From an uncultured Aureimonas sp. (GTDB lineage Bacteria > Pseudomonadota > Alphaproteobacteria > Rhizobiales > Rhizobiaceae), in NCBI RefSeq assembly GCF_913775355.1, contig NZ_CAJYIU010000287.1, forward strand, positions 1 to 64,000: a stretch of DNA of 64,000 nucleotides, given 5' to 3'. Within the stretch, counting starts at the first letter, position 1. Each line of letters starts with the position of its first letter. The notes below the pieces were generated by a model. It saw nothing but the letters and a program-made list of their open reading frames with translations. It did not search any database and was not told the DNA's origin. Below, in pieces: positions 40,994-49,472 of this stretch. The translations under genes and the position numbers were made by a program.

Positions 40994-41107
40994 GCCATAT
41001 TCCCTTCGCGAAAGGGAACGCAGCAACCGGTTCGTCGGGTTCAAGTCGAAATCCGTAGACGGGATCCAAGTCCCGCGTCGTCGAGCCGCCATCTGCCGAG
41101 GTGCCAT

Positions 41108-41302
41108 ATGGAACAGCACGGGGACGTCATCTGGAGCGAGGACGGTTACGTGGCGAAGCTGCTGCAGCTTCTGCCGGACGAGGCTGCGAGAGCCGCGGTT
41201 CGGGCTCGTCATGCGGACATCGCGCATCTGTTTCGCGACGCCTACGCGGACGGCGTCGAGAACGGGATTCTGGCGGCGCGCGCGGCCGATCCGCTTCTCT
41301 AG
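41108..41302 (+). CDS. small hypothetical acidic protein
   Basis: 64 residues from the ATG at 41108 with GAGGTG upstream. Sequence MEQHGDVIWSEDGYVAKLLQ followed by LLPDEAARAAVRARHADIAH and a helical C-terminus; predicted soluble and helical. Not recognised. It is divergent from the small membrane protein gene and convergent with the acyltransferase gene. Confidence 0.55.
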   Translation: MEQHGDVIWSEDGYVAKLLQLLPDEAARAAVRARHADIAHLFRDAYADGVENGILAARAADPLL

Positions 41303-41361
41303 CGACCCCGTTCTAGCAACCCAGTCGGCAGGCCCGCCAGCGACACCGGACGTGTCGCGGA

Positions 41362-42405
41362 TCAGCGCGACGGCAGGTCGGCGCTCGCCGCGGTTTCGCG
41401 CCGGACTAGCGCGCCGCTCATGGTCGATTTCAGACGCTGGCGGAGCGGGATGTCGTAGAAGCGGGTGATGACCGGGGTGACGAGGCAGAAGGCCGCGACC
41501 AGCCCGACCATGCCGATCCAGGGCGGCGCGCCGGCCTTGCCGGCGGCCAGACTGCCGATCGACAGCAGCGAATAGTGCAGCGCGTAGACCGGATAGGAGA
41601 TCTCGCCAAGCCATTTGGCCCCCGCGAAGGACCGGCTGTGGGCGCCGAGGACCACGAAGAGCGGTGTCAGGACGACCACGAAGACGAGGTCGTAGAGCGG
41701 ATGTTTGATCGGCGCGACCAGCGCCGCGAAGAGGAGGGCCGCCAGCAGATAGGGGTTGATCGACCATTGCGGCAGGCGGTCGAGGACGTCGTAGAGAAGC
41801 AGTCCCATCGAGAACGAGAAGACGACCCGCACGAGACCGACCTGGAACGTGTCGATCGTGCCGCCCGCCCCGAACAGGCCGCCGTTGGCGATCGGGACCA
41901 GAAGCGGGCCCGACACGAGAAGGATGAGGACGAGGATGCCCCTCGTCAGATACCGCGTCCATTTCGCATAGGCGAAGTTGGCGAGGATCTCGAACATCAG
42001 CGACCAGGCGGGCACGTTGAGGAACATGTACGCGCCGATGATCGGCGTCGGCAGGAGGAGGAGATTCAGCGTGGCGCCGGACACGATCTCCTCCAGCGAC
42101 GGGGCGCCCGGATCGTGCAGGACGAAGAGCGCGACCGCCCGCAGAAGCGCCAGGAGGAACCCGAGAAGCAGCACGGGATAGAGGCGCGCCACCCGCAGGA
42201 TCGCGAACCGCGCAAAGGACATCCCGGACAGCAGCCGCTGGCGATAGGCGTGGGCGATCACGAAGCCGCTGAGGGCGAAGAAGAAGTCGACCGCGAGATA
42301 GCCGACCGGGGCCCTTAGGTAGGGAACGGTCGCGATATGATAAAGAACGACCGCGAGCGCTGCGATCCCTCGCATGCCGTCGAGGGCGACGTAGTGGCGG
42401 GTCAT
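41362..42405 (-). CDS. acyltransferase family 3 (OafA/YrhL/ExoZ-like) membrane protein
   Basis: 347 residues with about ten hydrophobic segments. Family signature at the N-terminus: LDGMRGIAALAVVLYHIA (about 8-25), then VDFFFALSGFVIAHAYRQRL (about 39-58) with the conserved His and Arg residues, and ILRVARLYPVLLL near 68. It transfers acyl (usually acetyl) groups onto sugars of lipid-linked or polymeric glycans. It overlaps the upstream polymerase gene by ATGA, so both belong to one transcript in the polysaccharide cluster. Confidence 0.9.
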   Translation of the reverse strand: MTRHYVALDGMRGIAALAVVLYHIATVPYLRAPVGYLAVDFFFALSGFVIAHAYRQRLLSGMSFARFAILRVARLYPVLLLGFLLALLRAVALFVLHDPGAPSLEEIVSGATLNLLLLPTPIIGAYMFLNVPAWSLMFEILANFAYAKWTRYLTRGILVLILLVSGPLLVPIANGGLFGAGGTIDTFQVGLVRVVFSFSMGLLLYDVLDRLPQWSINPYLLAALLFAALVAPIKHPLYDLVFVVVLTPLFVVLGAHSRSFAGAKWLGEISYPVYALHYSLLSIGSLAAGKAGAPPWIGMVGLVAAFCLVTPVITRFYDIPLRQRLKSTMSGALVRRETAASADLPSR

Positions 42406-43625
42406 CGCGGCGCGGCTCCGGCGGCGACGATGCCCTCGGTCGCGCCGAAGCGCCGTCGGGGTTCGCTCTCGCCGCGGTCACCGGCCGACGCCCGCACCAT
42501 CCTCCGTCCCTCCTCGACCGGAGCGCAGGCCGCGAAGATGCCGACGATCACGAGAAGGAAGTGCGTCGGCGTGGCCAATGCGTTGTCGGTGATCGAGATG
42601 GACAGGAACCCGATCAGGGCGAAGATCGGCGCGTTGTCGCCGCGTCCCCACTTCTGCTTGGTGTACCAGACCGTCGCCACGAGGAGGATGTAGAACACCC
42701 AGACCCCGACGTGGCCGAGTTCCACGAGAAGCCGCAGGTAGTCGTTGTGGGCTGCCATGGACGAGAAGAGGATGTAGATCTCGCGCGGGGTCGACCAGTA
42801 CTGGTGTCCGAAGCCGATCCCGAACTCGGGATACATCGAGGAGAGCTCCTCCAGCCACGGCCACATGATCTCGCGCCCGCTCAGACCGCTGCCCGTGGCG
42901 CGTGCAGCATAGCGCATGTAGGCGAGCGGGCCGATGACGCAGGCGGCCGCGACGCCGACGGCCAGCCCCGTGATCTTCTGGCTGATCGTCCGGCGCCTAG
43001 AGAACAGGAAGGTCAGAGCGCAGACGCCGAGCGCGACCGCGAAGGCGACGCGGGCGCTGGTCAGGATCATGATCCCGGCGTTCATCAGGAGGAGGACGTA
43101 ATATTTCTGCCGGCCGAGTTCGGTCAGAAGGAGCGAGGCCAGCATGCCCGACATCGCGAGCCCGCCGAGGAAGGCCGCGTTCAGCGAACCGCCGAAGCGG
43201 GCCTGCCCGGTGTTGAACTCGACCGAGAACGCCGACCGCAGCCCGACGACCTGATAGGCGAACCCGATCACCGCGCAGGCCACGGCGAACCAGGCGGCAG
43301 AAATCAGGATCGCATCGCGATCGGCAGCTGTCGGTCGGGCCGACAGGAGCAGATAGATCAGAATATATTGGTTCAGAGCGTTGAGGAGATACGACCACTG
43401 GAAGTCGGGATAGTCGGTCATCGACCCCAGGAAGAAGATCATCACCGTGATGAACACGAGGTTCGCGAGCGCGAAAAGGTTCAGCTCCCGCCCGACGAGG
43501 AACAGCCCGCCGGCCAGGAGAAACAGCGACTTGACCAGAGCGTTCGCGGCCTCGATCTTGAAGAGGTCACCGATGTTCAGGATGAAGGCCGCGTATGCGG
43601 CCAGATACATCAGTCGAAATGGCAT
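42402..43625 (-). CDS. O-antigen ligase/polymerase-like membrane protein (Wzy type), copy 1
   Basis: 407 residues with about ten to eleven hydrophobic helices and a large loop in the C-terminal half (about 225-300) that contains GREIMWPWLEELSSMYPEFG and AAHNDYLRLLVELGHVGVWV, the Wzy_C/O-antigen ligase pattern. It likely polymerises or ligates the repeating unit at the outer face of the inner membrane. It is the upstream member of an operon with the acyltransferase. A second, different Wzy-like gene lies at 56.4-58.0 kb. Confidence 0.85.
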   Translation of the reverse strand: MPFRLMYLAAYAAFILNIGDLFKIEAANALVKSLFLLAGGLFLVGRELNLFALANLVFITVMIFFLGSMTDYPDFQWSYLLNALNQYILIYLLLSARPTAADRDAILISAAWFAVACAVIGFAYQVVGLRSAFSVEFNTGQARFGGSLNAAFLGGLAMSGMLASLLLTELGRQKYYVLLLMNAGIMILTSARVAFAVALGVCALTFLFSRRRTISQKITGLAVGVAAACVIGPLAYMRYAARATGSGLSGREIMWPWLEELSSMYPEFGIGFGHQYWSTPREIYILFSSMAAHNDYLRLLVELGHVGVWVFYILLVATVWYTKQKWGRGDNAPIFALIGFLSISITDNALATPTHFLLVIVGIFAACAPVEEGRRMVRASAGDRGESEPRRRFGATEGIVAAGAAPR

Positions 43626-43720
43626 CGCTCGCCGGCCCTGGATCGAAGTCGGTCGGACACTGCCCCATCGGTGCGCGCGTCACAAGGTCATGTCGGATCG
43701 ACCGGAATGTTGCAGCCTGC

Positions 43721-43756
43721 GAAAACGGCCGCTCGCGACGCATCGCCAGCGGCCGT
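43721..43756 (-). terminator. intrinsic terminator of the RTX gene
   Basis: On the minus strand ACGGCCGCT and AGCGGCCGT form a 9-bp stem that extends through an inner GCGA/TCGC pairing to a CGCA-type tetraloop. It is followed by TTTTC. It sits 25 nt past the RTX stop codon at 43781. Confidence 0.8.
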
Positions 43757-43780
43757 CCCAATTATCGAGGTCTTAAGCGC

Positions 43781-44809
43781 TCAGCCGACGAGAATGTGGG
43801 CGTTGTCGAGGAAGTCGAGGTTCTTGCCGACATAGGCGATGTCCTGCGCCGCACCACCGCCGGTGCCGTCCGCGTCGTAGGACAGATAGCCGGTCGCCTT
43901 GTCGTAGATGACCTGCCCATGGTCGGCATTCGCCGCCGTGCCCACCACGAAATCCGTTCCGGCGAGATGGCCGTCGACCGCCGTCAGGTTGGTGAAGACC
44001 GACTTGTTCAGCTTGATGAAGTCGTTGCTGTCGAAGTCGAAAATCTGGTCGCGGTTCGACGCGCCGAAATGGCTGAAGGCGAAGGTGTCGGAGCCGCCCT
44101 TGCCCCAGAGCTGGTCGTTGCCCGCCCCGCCGTCGATGACGTTGTTGCCCTTCGAACCGGTGATCAGGTTGTTGAGGTCGTTGCCTGTCCCGTCGATATT
44201 GCCGGTCTTGAGGCGCAGGTTCTCGACGCCCGCGCTGCGGTTGAGGTCGACCGAGGCGCTGGTCCAGATGGTGTCGATGCCGGCGTCGGGACCGGCGACA
44301 TACTCGTTGCTGTTGTCGAACGTATAGGCGTCGTTGCCGTTCGAGCCCTGGTAGGTGTCGACGCCGCCGCGCCCGTCGAGGAAGTCGTTGCCGCTGCTGC
44401 CGACGAACGTGTCCGCGTTGTCGCTGCCGTAGACGACGAAGCGCTCGACATGGCTCGCGACGATGGTGCCGCCCGCGCCGACGGCGACATTGGCGCCGGT
44501 GTCGGTCGCAGTCATCGTGATGGTCGCACCGTTCGAGGCAAGCTCGAGACTGTCGGTGCCCGCGCCACCGTTGTAGATCGTGGTGCCGACGACCGTGTCG
44601 TTCGCCTTGACGATCAGGCGATCGTTGCCGTCGCCACCCGAGAAGGCGGAGCTGGCGAAGGTTCCGCCGGTCGGGACGGTGCGGAAAATGTCGTTGCCCG
44701 ACAGTCCGGCCACGATCGCGTTCGTGTAGCCGGAGGCCGACAGGGTGTCGTCGCCTGTCGTCAATTGCAGGTAGTCGTCGACATTGCCGACAGTCACGGG
44801 GTTCGCCAT
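43781..44809 (-). CDS. RTX calcium-binding repeat protein, probably type I secreted
   Basis: 342 residues, acidic, no N-terminal signal, no cysteines. RTX nonapeptides are visible: GGDGNDRLIV (near 58), GGAGTDSLEL (near 80), GSSGNDFLDGRGGVD (near 135), then GSKGNNVIDGGAGND and LWGKGGSDTFAF (about 215-245). The C-terminus ends DNAHILVG, hydrophobic residues as in type I secretion signals. It resembles RTX surface proteins that bind calcium after export. Partner exporter: the type I ATPase at 62.7 kb is a good candidate. It is flanked by its own terminator and by a leader hairpin that can pair with its ribosome site. Confidence 0.88.
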   Translation of the reverse strand: MANPVTVGNVDDYLQLTTGDDTLSASGYTNAIVAGLSGNDIFRTVPTGGTFASSAFSGGDGNDRLIVKANDTVVGTTIYNGGAGTDSLELASNGATITMTATDTGANVAVGAGGTIVASHVERFVVYGSDNADTFVGSSGNDFLDGRGGVDTYQGSNGNDAYTFDNSNEYVAGPDAGIDTIWTSASVDLNRSAGVENLRLKTGNIDGTGNDLNNLITGSKGNNVIDGGAGNDQLWGKGGSDTFAFSHFGASNRDQIFDFDSNDFIKLNKSVFTNLTAVDGHLAGTDFVVGTAANADHGQVIYDKATGYLSYDADGTGGGAAQDIAYVGKNLDFLDNAHILVG

Positions 44810-44854
44810 GGGTCCCTCTCGAAGCTCGAGCCGACGGGGTTTCAGCCGAGAGGG
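44810..44854 (-). promoter_or_regulatory. leader hairpin pairing with the RTX ribosome-binding site
   Basis: In the minus-strand transcript CCCTCTCG (44854-44847) can pair with CGAGAGGG (44821-44814), 8 bp with a 25-nt loop. The downstream arm contains the GAGAGGG Shine-Dalgarno sequence 4 nt ahead of the ATG at 44809. This would hide the ribosome site unless opened. Confidence 0.4.
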
Positions 44855-44971
44855 TTTATGCTCCTGCCCCGATCTATCGTCAATTCTTCGTTATCTAGAG
44901 GAACGCCGCGAATGCCGGCTTGGTGAATCGCGGCTGAGCCTGCCGCAAGCTTCGATCCAGCCCCCTTACGA

Positions 44972-45496
44972 TCACGACGAGGTCGCTCCCGCCTGTGCCT
45001 TCGCCTCCCGCACGCGGGCTTCCTCGGCCTCCCACAGCGCGTTGCCGGTGGCGTTCGCGCTCGGGAACCGCCCGTAGGGGCCCACCTCGATGTCGCTGCG
45101 GATGATGCGGGCGGGATTTCCGGCAACGATCGAGCGGGGCGGCACGTCCTTGGTGACGACGCTGCCCGACCCGACGATGCTGCCGTCGCCGATCTGGATG
45201 CCCGGCATGATGATGCTGCGCGCGCCGATGAAGCAGTGCCGACCGATCCGGGTGTGGAGGTATAGACCGCGCGTCATGTCGTGGGTGAGGATCGAGACGT
45301 CGAAGGCGACATAGCTCTTCTCGCCGACATGGACGCCGCGCGGGAAGGTCTTGTCGAAACGGGCGCTCAGCGAAAAGTTGGCGGTCGGATGAATGTCCAT
45401 CTGCCAGACCCGGCAGTAGATCCACCACTTGGTCTTCACGATGAGCTTGCGCACGCCGAGGAAGCGGTTGAGGCTGGGCAGCGTTCGTTTGGACAT
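44972..45496 (-). CDS. left-handed beta-helix acetyltransferase (WcaF/serine-acetyltransferase-like)
   Basis: 174 residues from the ATG at 45496 (MSKRTLPSLNRFLGVR); an upstream in-frame extension has no homology. Hexapeptide repeats run over about 50-140, for example VHVGEKSYVAFDVSILTHD, IGRHCFIGARSIIMPGIQIG and GSIVGSGSVVTKDVPPRSIV, ending in the AGNPARIIR motif common to O-acetyltransferases. It would use acetyl-CoA to acetylate a sugar of the polysaccharide in the cytoplasm. It lies between the two RTX genes on the same strand. Confidence 0.88.
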   Translation of the reverse strand: MSKRTLPSLNRFLGVRKLIVKTKWWIYCRVWQMDIHPTANFSLSARFDKTFPRGVHVGEKSYVAFDVSILTHDMTRGLYLHTRIGRHCFIGARSIIMPGIQIGDGSIVGSGSVVTKDVPPRSIVAGNPARIIRSDIEVGPYGRFPSANATGNALWEAEEARVREAKAQAGATSS

Positions 45497-45683
45497 TGTC
45501 GGACCGTTCTCCAGCGTCGCGCTCGGATCGAAATTCGCCGCCGCATCCCGGACGGAGACGGCATGCCGTTGGGGTCGGGCCTTCAGGCGTGCGCCCTTGT
45601 GCACCGCAATGCCGACGACGTTTAGCCAGATGCGGGCGTCTTGAACAGGGCATGCGGATGGCACACGGCACCTGATCGGCAGG

Positions 45684-45714
45684 ACGGGCGCACCTTTGAG
45701 ACAAGGGCGCCCGT
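45684..45714 (-). terminator. strong hairpin downstream of the large RTX gene
   Basis: ACGGGCGC / GCGCCCGT arms with an inner CCTT/AAGG pairing (one bulge), 49 nt beyond the stop of the large RTX gene at 45763. No T run follows, so it is terminator-like or an RNA-stabilising structure. Confidence 0.45.
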
Positions 45715-45762
45715 TCGTTCGGTCGGATCCGTGCCGGGTTTCCCTGGCCTTCCGGACGATCC

Positions 45763-48700
45763 TCAGGCGAAGAGGACGTTGGCTTCGGTGAGCGCCGCGA
45801 GCTTCGTGTTGAGGAGCGTCACGCTCGAGTGGTCGTCAATCTGGATCAGCACGTCGCCCCCGACCTGGTGAGCATCCGCCAGAAGCTCGTTCAGGCTGTG
45901 GAAGCCCGTCGCTTCGAAGCGCAGGACATCGCCGCCGGCCGACAGAGGTCCAGCCTTGAAGTCCTGCACCACGTCGTCGCCACCGTTCGTCTTGAAGACG
46001 AAAGTGTCGGAGCCGCCGTTGCCGATCATCACCTCGTGCGCCGTCGTGCCGACGATCCGCTCGCTGCCCGTCGTGCCGAGCACATAGCGATCCCCGAGCG
46101 CGGTAACGTTACCCGCCGCATCCTTTGCCGAAAAATCGAACGTGTGGATCTTGGAGGGGTCCACGGAAAGCTTGGCCGTCCAGGCGCTCGAGGTCGCATT
46201 CACCGTCGTGGTCGCAACGCCGTCCCGCACGACGCTGATCTGGCCCGGCGTCTCGCTGATCGTGCCACGCAACTGGACCTCGCCGCTGGCGGTCGCCGTG
46301 AGCCGGGAGATCGCAAGATCCGGCCCCGTCATATCCACCACGATGTCCTTCGACTTGGAGAGCACCCCGGTGTTTCCGGCGACGTCCGTCGCGGTCGCGG
46401 TCAGGCGGTGGGCGCCCTCGTCGAGACCCGAGGCCAGATAGGTCCACTTGCCGTCGGCCCCGGTGACCGCGCCGCCGATCCGAACCCCGTTGTCGAAGAC
46501 ATCGACCTTCGACAGGGCTTCGGCCGTGCCCTTCAGGAGCGACGCGTCCTCGCGGACATAGAGCTTGGCGGTGTCGCCCTCGAAGACGGGCCGCGCCGGC
46601 CCCTTGGTGTCGACGGTCATGGCGGCGCCGGCCGATGTCGCGCTCTTGTTGCCGGCGACATCCGTCTCGATCACGGAGAAGACGTGCTGGCCATCGGCGA
46701 GCGTCTTGGTCGAGAAGCTCCACTGGCCCGAGGCATCGGCGACCACGGTGCCGAGGACCCGCGAGCCGTCGAGGATTTTGACCGAGGAGCCGGCATCCGC
46801 CCGCCCGGACAGATCGGCGGTCTGGGCGTTGGTCACGCCGTCGCCGGCGAGACCGCTGTCGGCGTAGCGGAGCGTCGGCTGAGCGGCCACGGGGGCCTTG
46901 GTGTCGATGACGAGCTTGTCGCCGAGATTGCCGCCCGCCGTGGTCGCCTCCGTGGCGACCCCCGTCTTGACGGACCGGATCGCCGCATCGCCGAGCGTGA
47001 TCTTCGAGACCGACAGATCCGAGGCGTCCTGACCGTCAGCGACCTTGTAGGTAAAGACCAGCGTGTCGCGTCCATTCCCGTAGGCATAGGTGGCGACCGC
47101 GCCGTTGCTGAGCGTGACGGCAAGGCCGCCGCCCTTGACGTTGACCACCTCGTCGAAGCGCACGGCGACCGTCACCGTCTCGCCCGCCTTGGCGGAGCCA
47201 TCGGAATTGAGGAAGCTGAAGCCGAGCACCGACGGACCCGCCGTCGGGGCGGCCGGCGTCGTCGAAGGCAAAGTCGCAGGGGCCGAGCCGCCGGGCGCAG
47301 CGGCAGCCGGAGTGCCTGAGAGTTCCGGTGCCGACGCCTTGCCGGCGCCCAGCGCTGCGGTCGTGTCCGACATGCGCCACTGGACGTTGGCGGCCGAGAA
47401 GTCGCCGGGCTTCACGCCCTGCAGCGTGGCGAGCGTCGTCCAGCCGCCGTGGCCGTCCGAAGCCTGCACCAGCGTACCGGCGCCGGCGGCCGAGACGCGA
47501 AGGTGACCATCCGCCAGAGGATCGCCGCTGCCCCAGCCAAGGCGCGCCGCAAGGACGGAGACGTCGAGGATGTCTCCCTTCGCTCCGGCCTGGAAGTCGG
47601 TGATCGTGTCCCCGCCTTCCGACAGTTCGTGATAGGCGAAGCGGTCGCGGCCCTCCCCGCCCGTCAGCTGGTCCACCCCGGCGCCGCCCCAGACATAGTC
47701 GTTGCCCGCGCCGCCGTTGACGACGTCGTTGCCCTTCCCGCCGAGCATCATGTCGGCCTTGACCGAACCCGTCAGAACGTCGTCGCCCGAATTGACCGTG
47801 TCGCGGATGGCCGAGTTCACCATGGCCACGACGTCGGACTTGACGTTGTAGCCCTTGCCGATGCTCTCGAAGACGCTGTCGGTGACCGTGTTGTTCTGCG
47901 TCTTTCCGGAGATCATGAAGGCGTATTGCCCGATCTCGCGCGCCACGACGTTGGAGACCTTCGCGTCGCGTCCGTCACCCTTGCCGTATTCGAAGAACTG
48001 GAGGGCGTAGCTGTTGTTGACGCCGCCGCTGTCCTTCAGACCGTTTCCGATGCCCCGGAAGTCGGCGATCATGCGGGAGTCGAAGGCGAGCACGTTCTCG
48101 TAGAGACCGCCGCGGGACTCGGAGTGGAAGTCGAATGCGGCGCGGTCGGCGTCGTAGGCGACGGCATCCTTGGCGTGAAGCTGGATGTCGGCCCCGTAGC
48201 TCGTGGCGCTCGTACCGTTGGCGGTCGTACCGACGCCGTGCACGAGGACCGCATGGCTCGAGTGCTCGACGAACAGGCCCTTGATGTCGGTCGAGAACGA
48301 GGCCGAGGACTGCACGCCGGCATAGACGTTGTGCGCGGCCACGTCGCGGACGTCGGCATTGACGCCGTTGACGATCTTGAGACCGACGCTGCCGTTGCGC
48401 AGATCGACGTCGGTCACCGTCGGCTCGACGAGATTGCGCAGCTGGATGAGGTCGGCCGCGCCCTTGGCGGTTGCAAAATCGCCGCGCCCGCCGTCGATCG
48501 CACCGTTCTTGATCGTGAACTCGGCGGTCGAGAAGGTCGAGGCGCGAACGTTGGTGTGATAGAGGCCCTGGTCGACCAGCGCGCCCTTCAGGATGACCGT
48601 GTTGCCCTGGATCGCCACGACCTCGGCGGCCTGGCCGAGGCGGGTCGGCTGGCCGCCGTCGCTCGCGTCGATATGATCGCCGGGCAGCGCGTCGTCGGAG

Positions 48701-49035
48701 ACGACCTTGACCCAGCTGCCGACCTTCAGGTCCACCGGGATCTTGTCGTAGGTGATCGTCGCGTTGCCGTTCTGGGAGCCGAGCGACACCGACGACAGGG
48801 CGGAGGCCTTGGCGTCGACGTAGAGGATGCTGTTGGCGCCGCTGCCGACCAGCGTGCTGCCGTTCAGATCGATCGTGATGTTCTGCTTCTCGAGGAACAT
48901 GACGATCTGCTTGGCGACCGCGATGGTCTCGTCCTTGGGCAGCACGAGGGTGCCGCCCGTGGCGGTCAGCGCCTTCAGTCCCGTCTCGATGTCGGCCTGC
49001 GTCGCCTTGGGCCGAAGCTGGATGATCTGCGACAT
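45763..49035 (-). CDS. large secreted beta-helix / RTX / Ig-like protein
   Basis: 1090 residues, acidic, no signal peptide, GGGGAAG ribosome site ahead of the ATG at 49035. Residues 1-412 resemble a right-handed parallel beta-helix of pectate-lyase/epimerase style (NITIDLNGSTLVGSGANSIL near 52, repeated ENVLAFDSR-, SNVVAREIG- and TVTDSVFESIG-type strands). Residues 417-467 hold RTX repeats (LGGKGNDVVNGGAGNDYVWG and GGAGVDQLTGGEGRDRFAYH). An Ala/Pro linker (560-600) leads to Ig/cadherin-like repeats (about 605-985; 'DVAGNKSATSAG', 'DVAGNTGVLSKS'). A C-terminal RTX-like block (about 990-1090) ends LTEANVLFA. Export by a type I system is likely; glycan cleavage or epimerisation is inferred from the beta-helix. 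Confidence 0.85.
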   Translation of the reverse strand: MSQIIQLRPKATQADIETGLKALTATGGTLVLPKDETIAVAKQIVMFLEKQNITIDLNGSTLVGSGANSILYVDAKASALSSVSLGSQNGNATITYDKIPVDLKVGSWVKVVSDDALPGDHIDASDGGQPTRLGQAAEVVAIQGNTVILKGALVDQGLYHTNVRASTFSTAEFTIKNGAIDGGRGDFATAKGAADLIQLRNLVEPTVTDVDLRNGSVGLKIVNGVNADVRDVAAHNVYAGVQSSASFSTDIKGLFVEHSSHAVLVHGVGTTANGTSATSYGADIQLHAKDAVAYDADRAAFDFHSESRGGLYENVLAFDSRMIADFRGIGNGLKDSGGVNNSYALQFFEYGKGDGRDAKVSNVVAREIGQYAFMISGKTQNNTVTDSVFESIGKGYNVKSDVVAMVNSAIRDTVNSGDDVLTGSVKADMMLGGKGNDVVNGGAGNDYVWGGAGVDQLTGGEGRDRFAYHELSEGGDTITDFQAGAKGDILDVSVLAARLGWGSGDPLADGHLRVSAAGAGTLVQASDGHGGWTTLATLQGVKPGDFSAANVQWRMSDTTAALGAGKASAPELSGTPAAAAPGGSAPATLPSTTPAAPTAGPSVLGFSFLNSDGSAKAGETVTVAVRFDEVVNVKGGGLAVTLSNGAVATYAYGNGRDTLVFTYKVADGQDASDLSVSKITLGDAAIRSVKTGVATEATTAGGNLGDKLVIDTKAPVAAQPTLRYADSGLAGDGVTNAQTADLSGRADAGSSVKILDGSRVLGTVVADASGQWSFSTKTLADGQHVFSVIETDVAGNKSATSAGAAMTVDTKGPARPVFEGDTAKLYVREDASLLKGTAEALSKVDVFDNGVRIGGAVTGADGKWTYLASGLDEGAHRLTATATDVAGNTGVLSKSKDIVVDMTGPDLAISRLTATASGEVQLRGTISETPGQISVVRDGVATTTVNATSSAWTAKLSVDPSKIHTFDFSAKDAAGNVTALGDRYVLGTTGSERIVGTTAHEVMIGNGGSDTFVFKTNGGDDVVQDFKAGPLSAGGDVLRFEATGFHSLNELLADAHQVGGDVLIQIDDHSSVTLLNTKLAALTEANVLFA

Positions 49036-49472
49036 AATCTTCCCCGAAGTCTACGCGTCGCTCGCATGGGTCGGCGACGAACTGTAACTTCAAGGTACGA
49101 AAGAAAATTTCCCAATAAGCTCACCAGAACGACTGTCTTTGATTCAAATTATATATTGATCTTATCTTGGGGATCATCTTCAACCTCAACGGGCAGCCGG
49201 AGTGCCAGTGCCGCCGCCAGAATCTCGGCAGGGCATGGCTTTCCCAGGAATCCCGGAGGTATCCGGTTGAATCGAAGAAAGAATTTTGACGACTTCGCTT
49301 TCGGGCCGGAGACGCCAGCATCTCGCAGCCTCGGCGGGCGCCGCGCCTCCGACGGGCCCGACGTTGCTGTCGGCACCCCCGCATCATTCTTCAAAATGGT
49401 GTGAGGCGCCCCGACGGGATGGCCTCGCCGGGGCCGGCGCGGGTGGGAGGAGACGCGCCGGCCTCGAAGGCC
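49036..49472. other. AT-richer intergenic region upstream of the large RTX gene
   Basis: 437 nt. From about 49080 to 49300 the base composition drops well below that of the neighbours. On the minus strand a TATAAT lies at 49153-49148 in a run of A/T, a plausible -10 for the RTX gene, though no good -35 is seen. A minus-strand frame of 81 codons (49394 to 49149, TTG start, ending PVEVEDDPQDKINI) is open but has no ribosome site; it may be a remnant. An 8-bp inverted repeat CGAAGGCC/GGCCTTCG spans the end of the alginate-lyase-like gene (49465-49492). Confidence 0.45.

Noticed and set aside
49149..49394. Possible 81-residue protein in the intergenic region
   Set aside because: Only a TTG start, no ribosome site and no recognisable family. 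Part of its composition looks coding, so it is mentioned in the region entry but not called.
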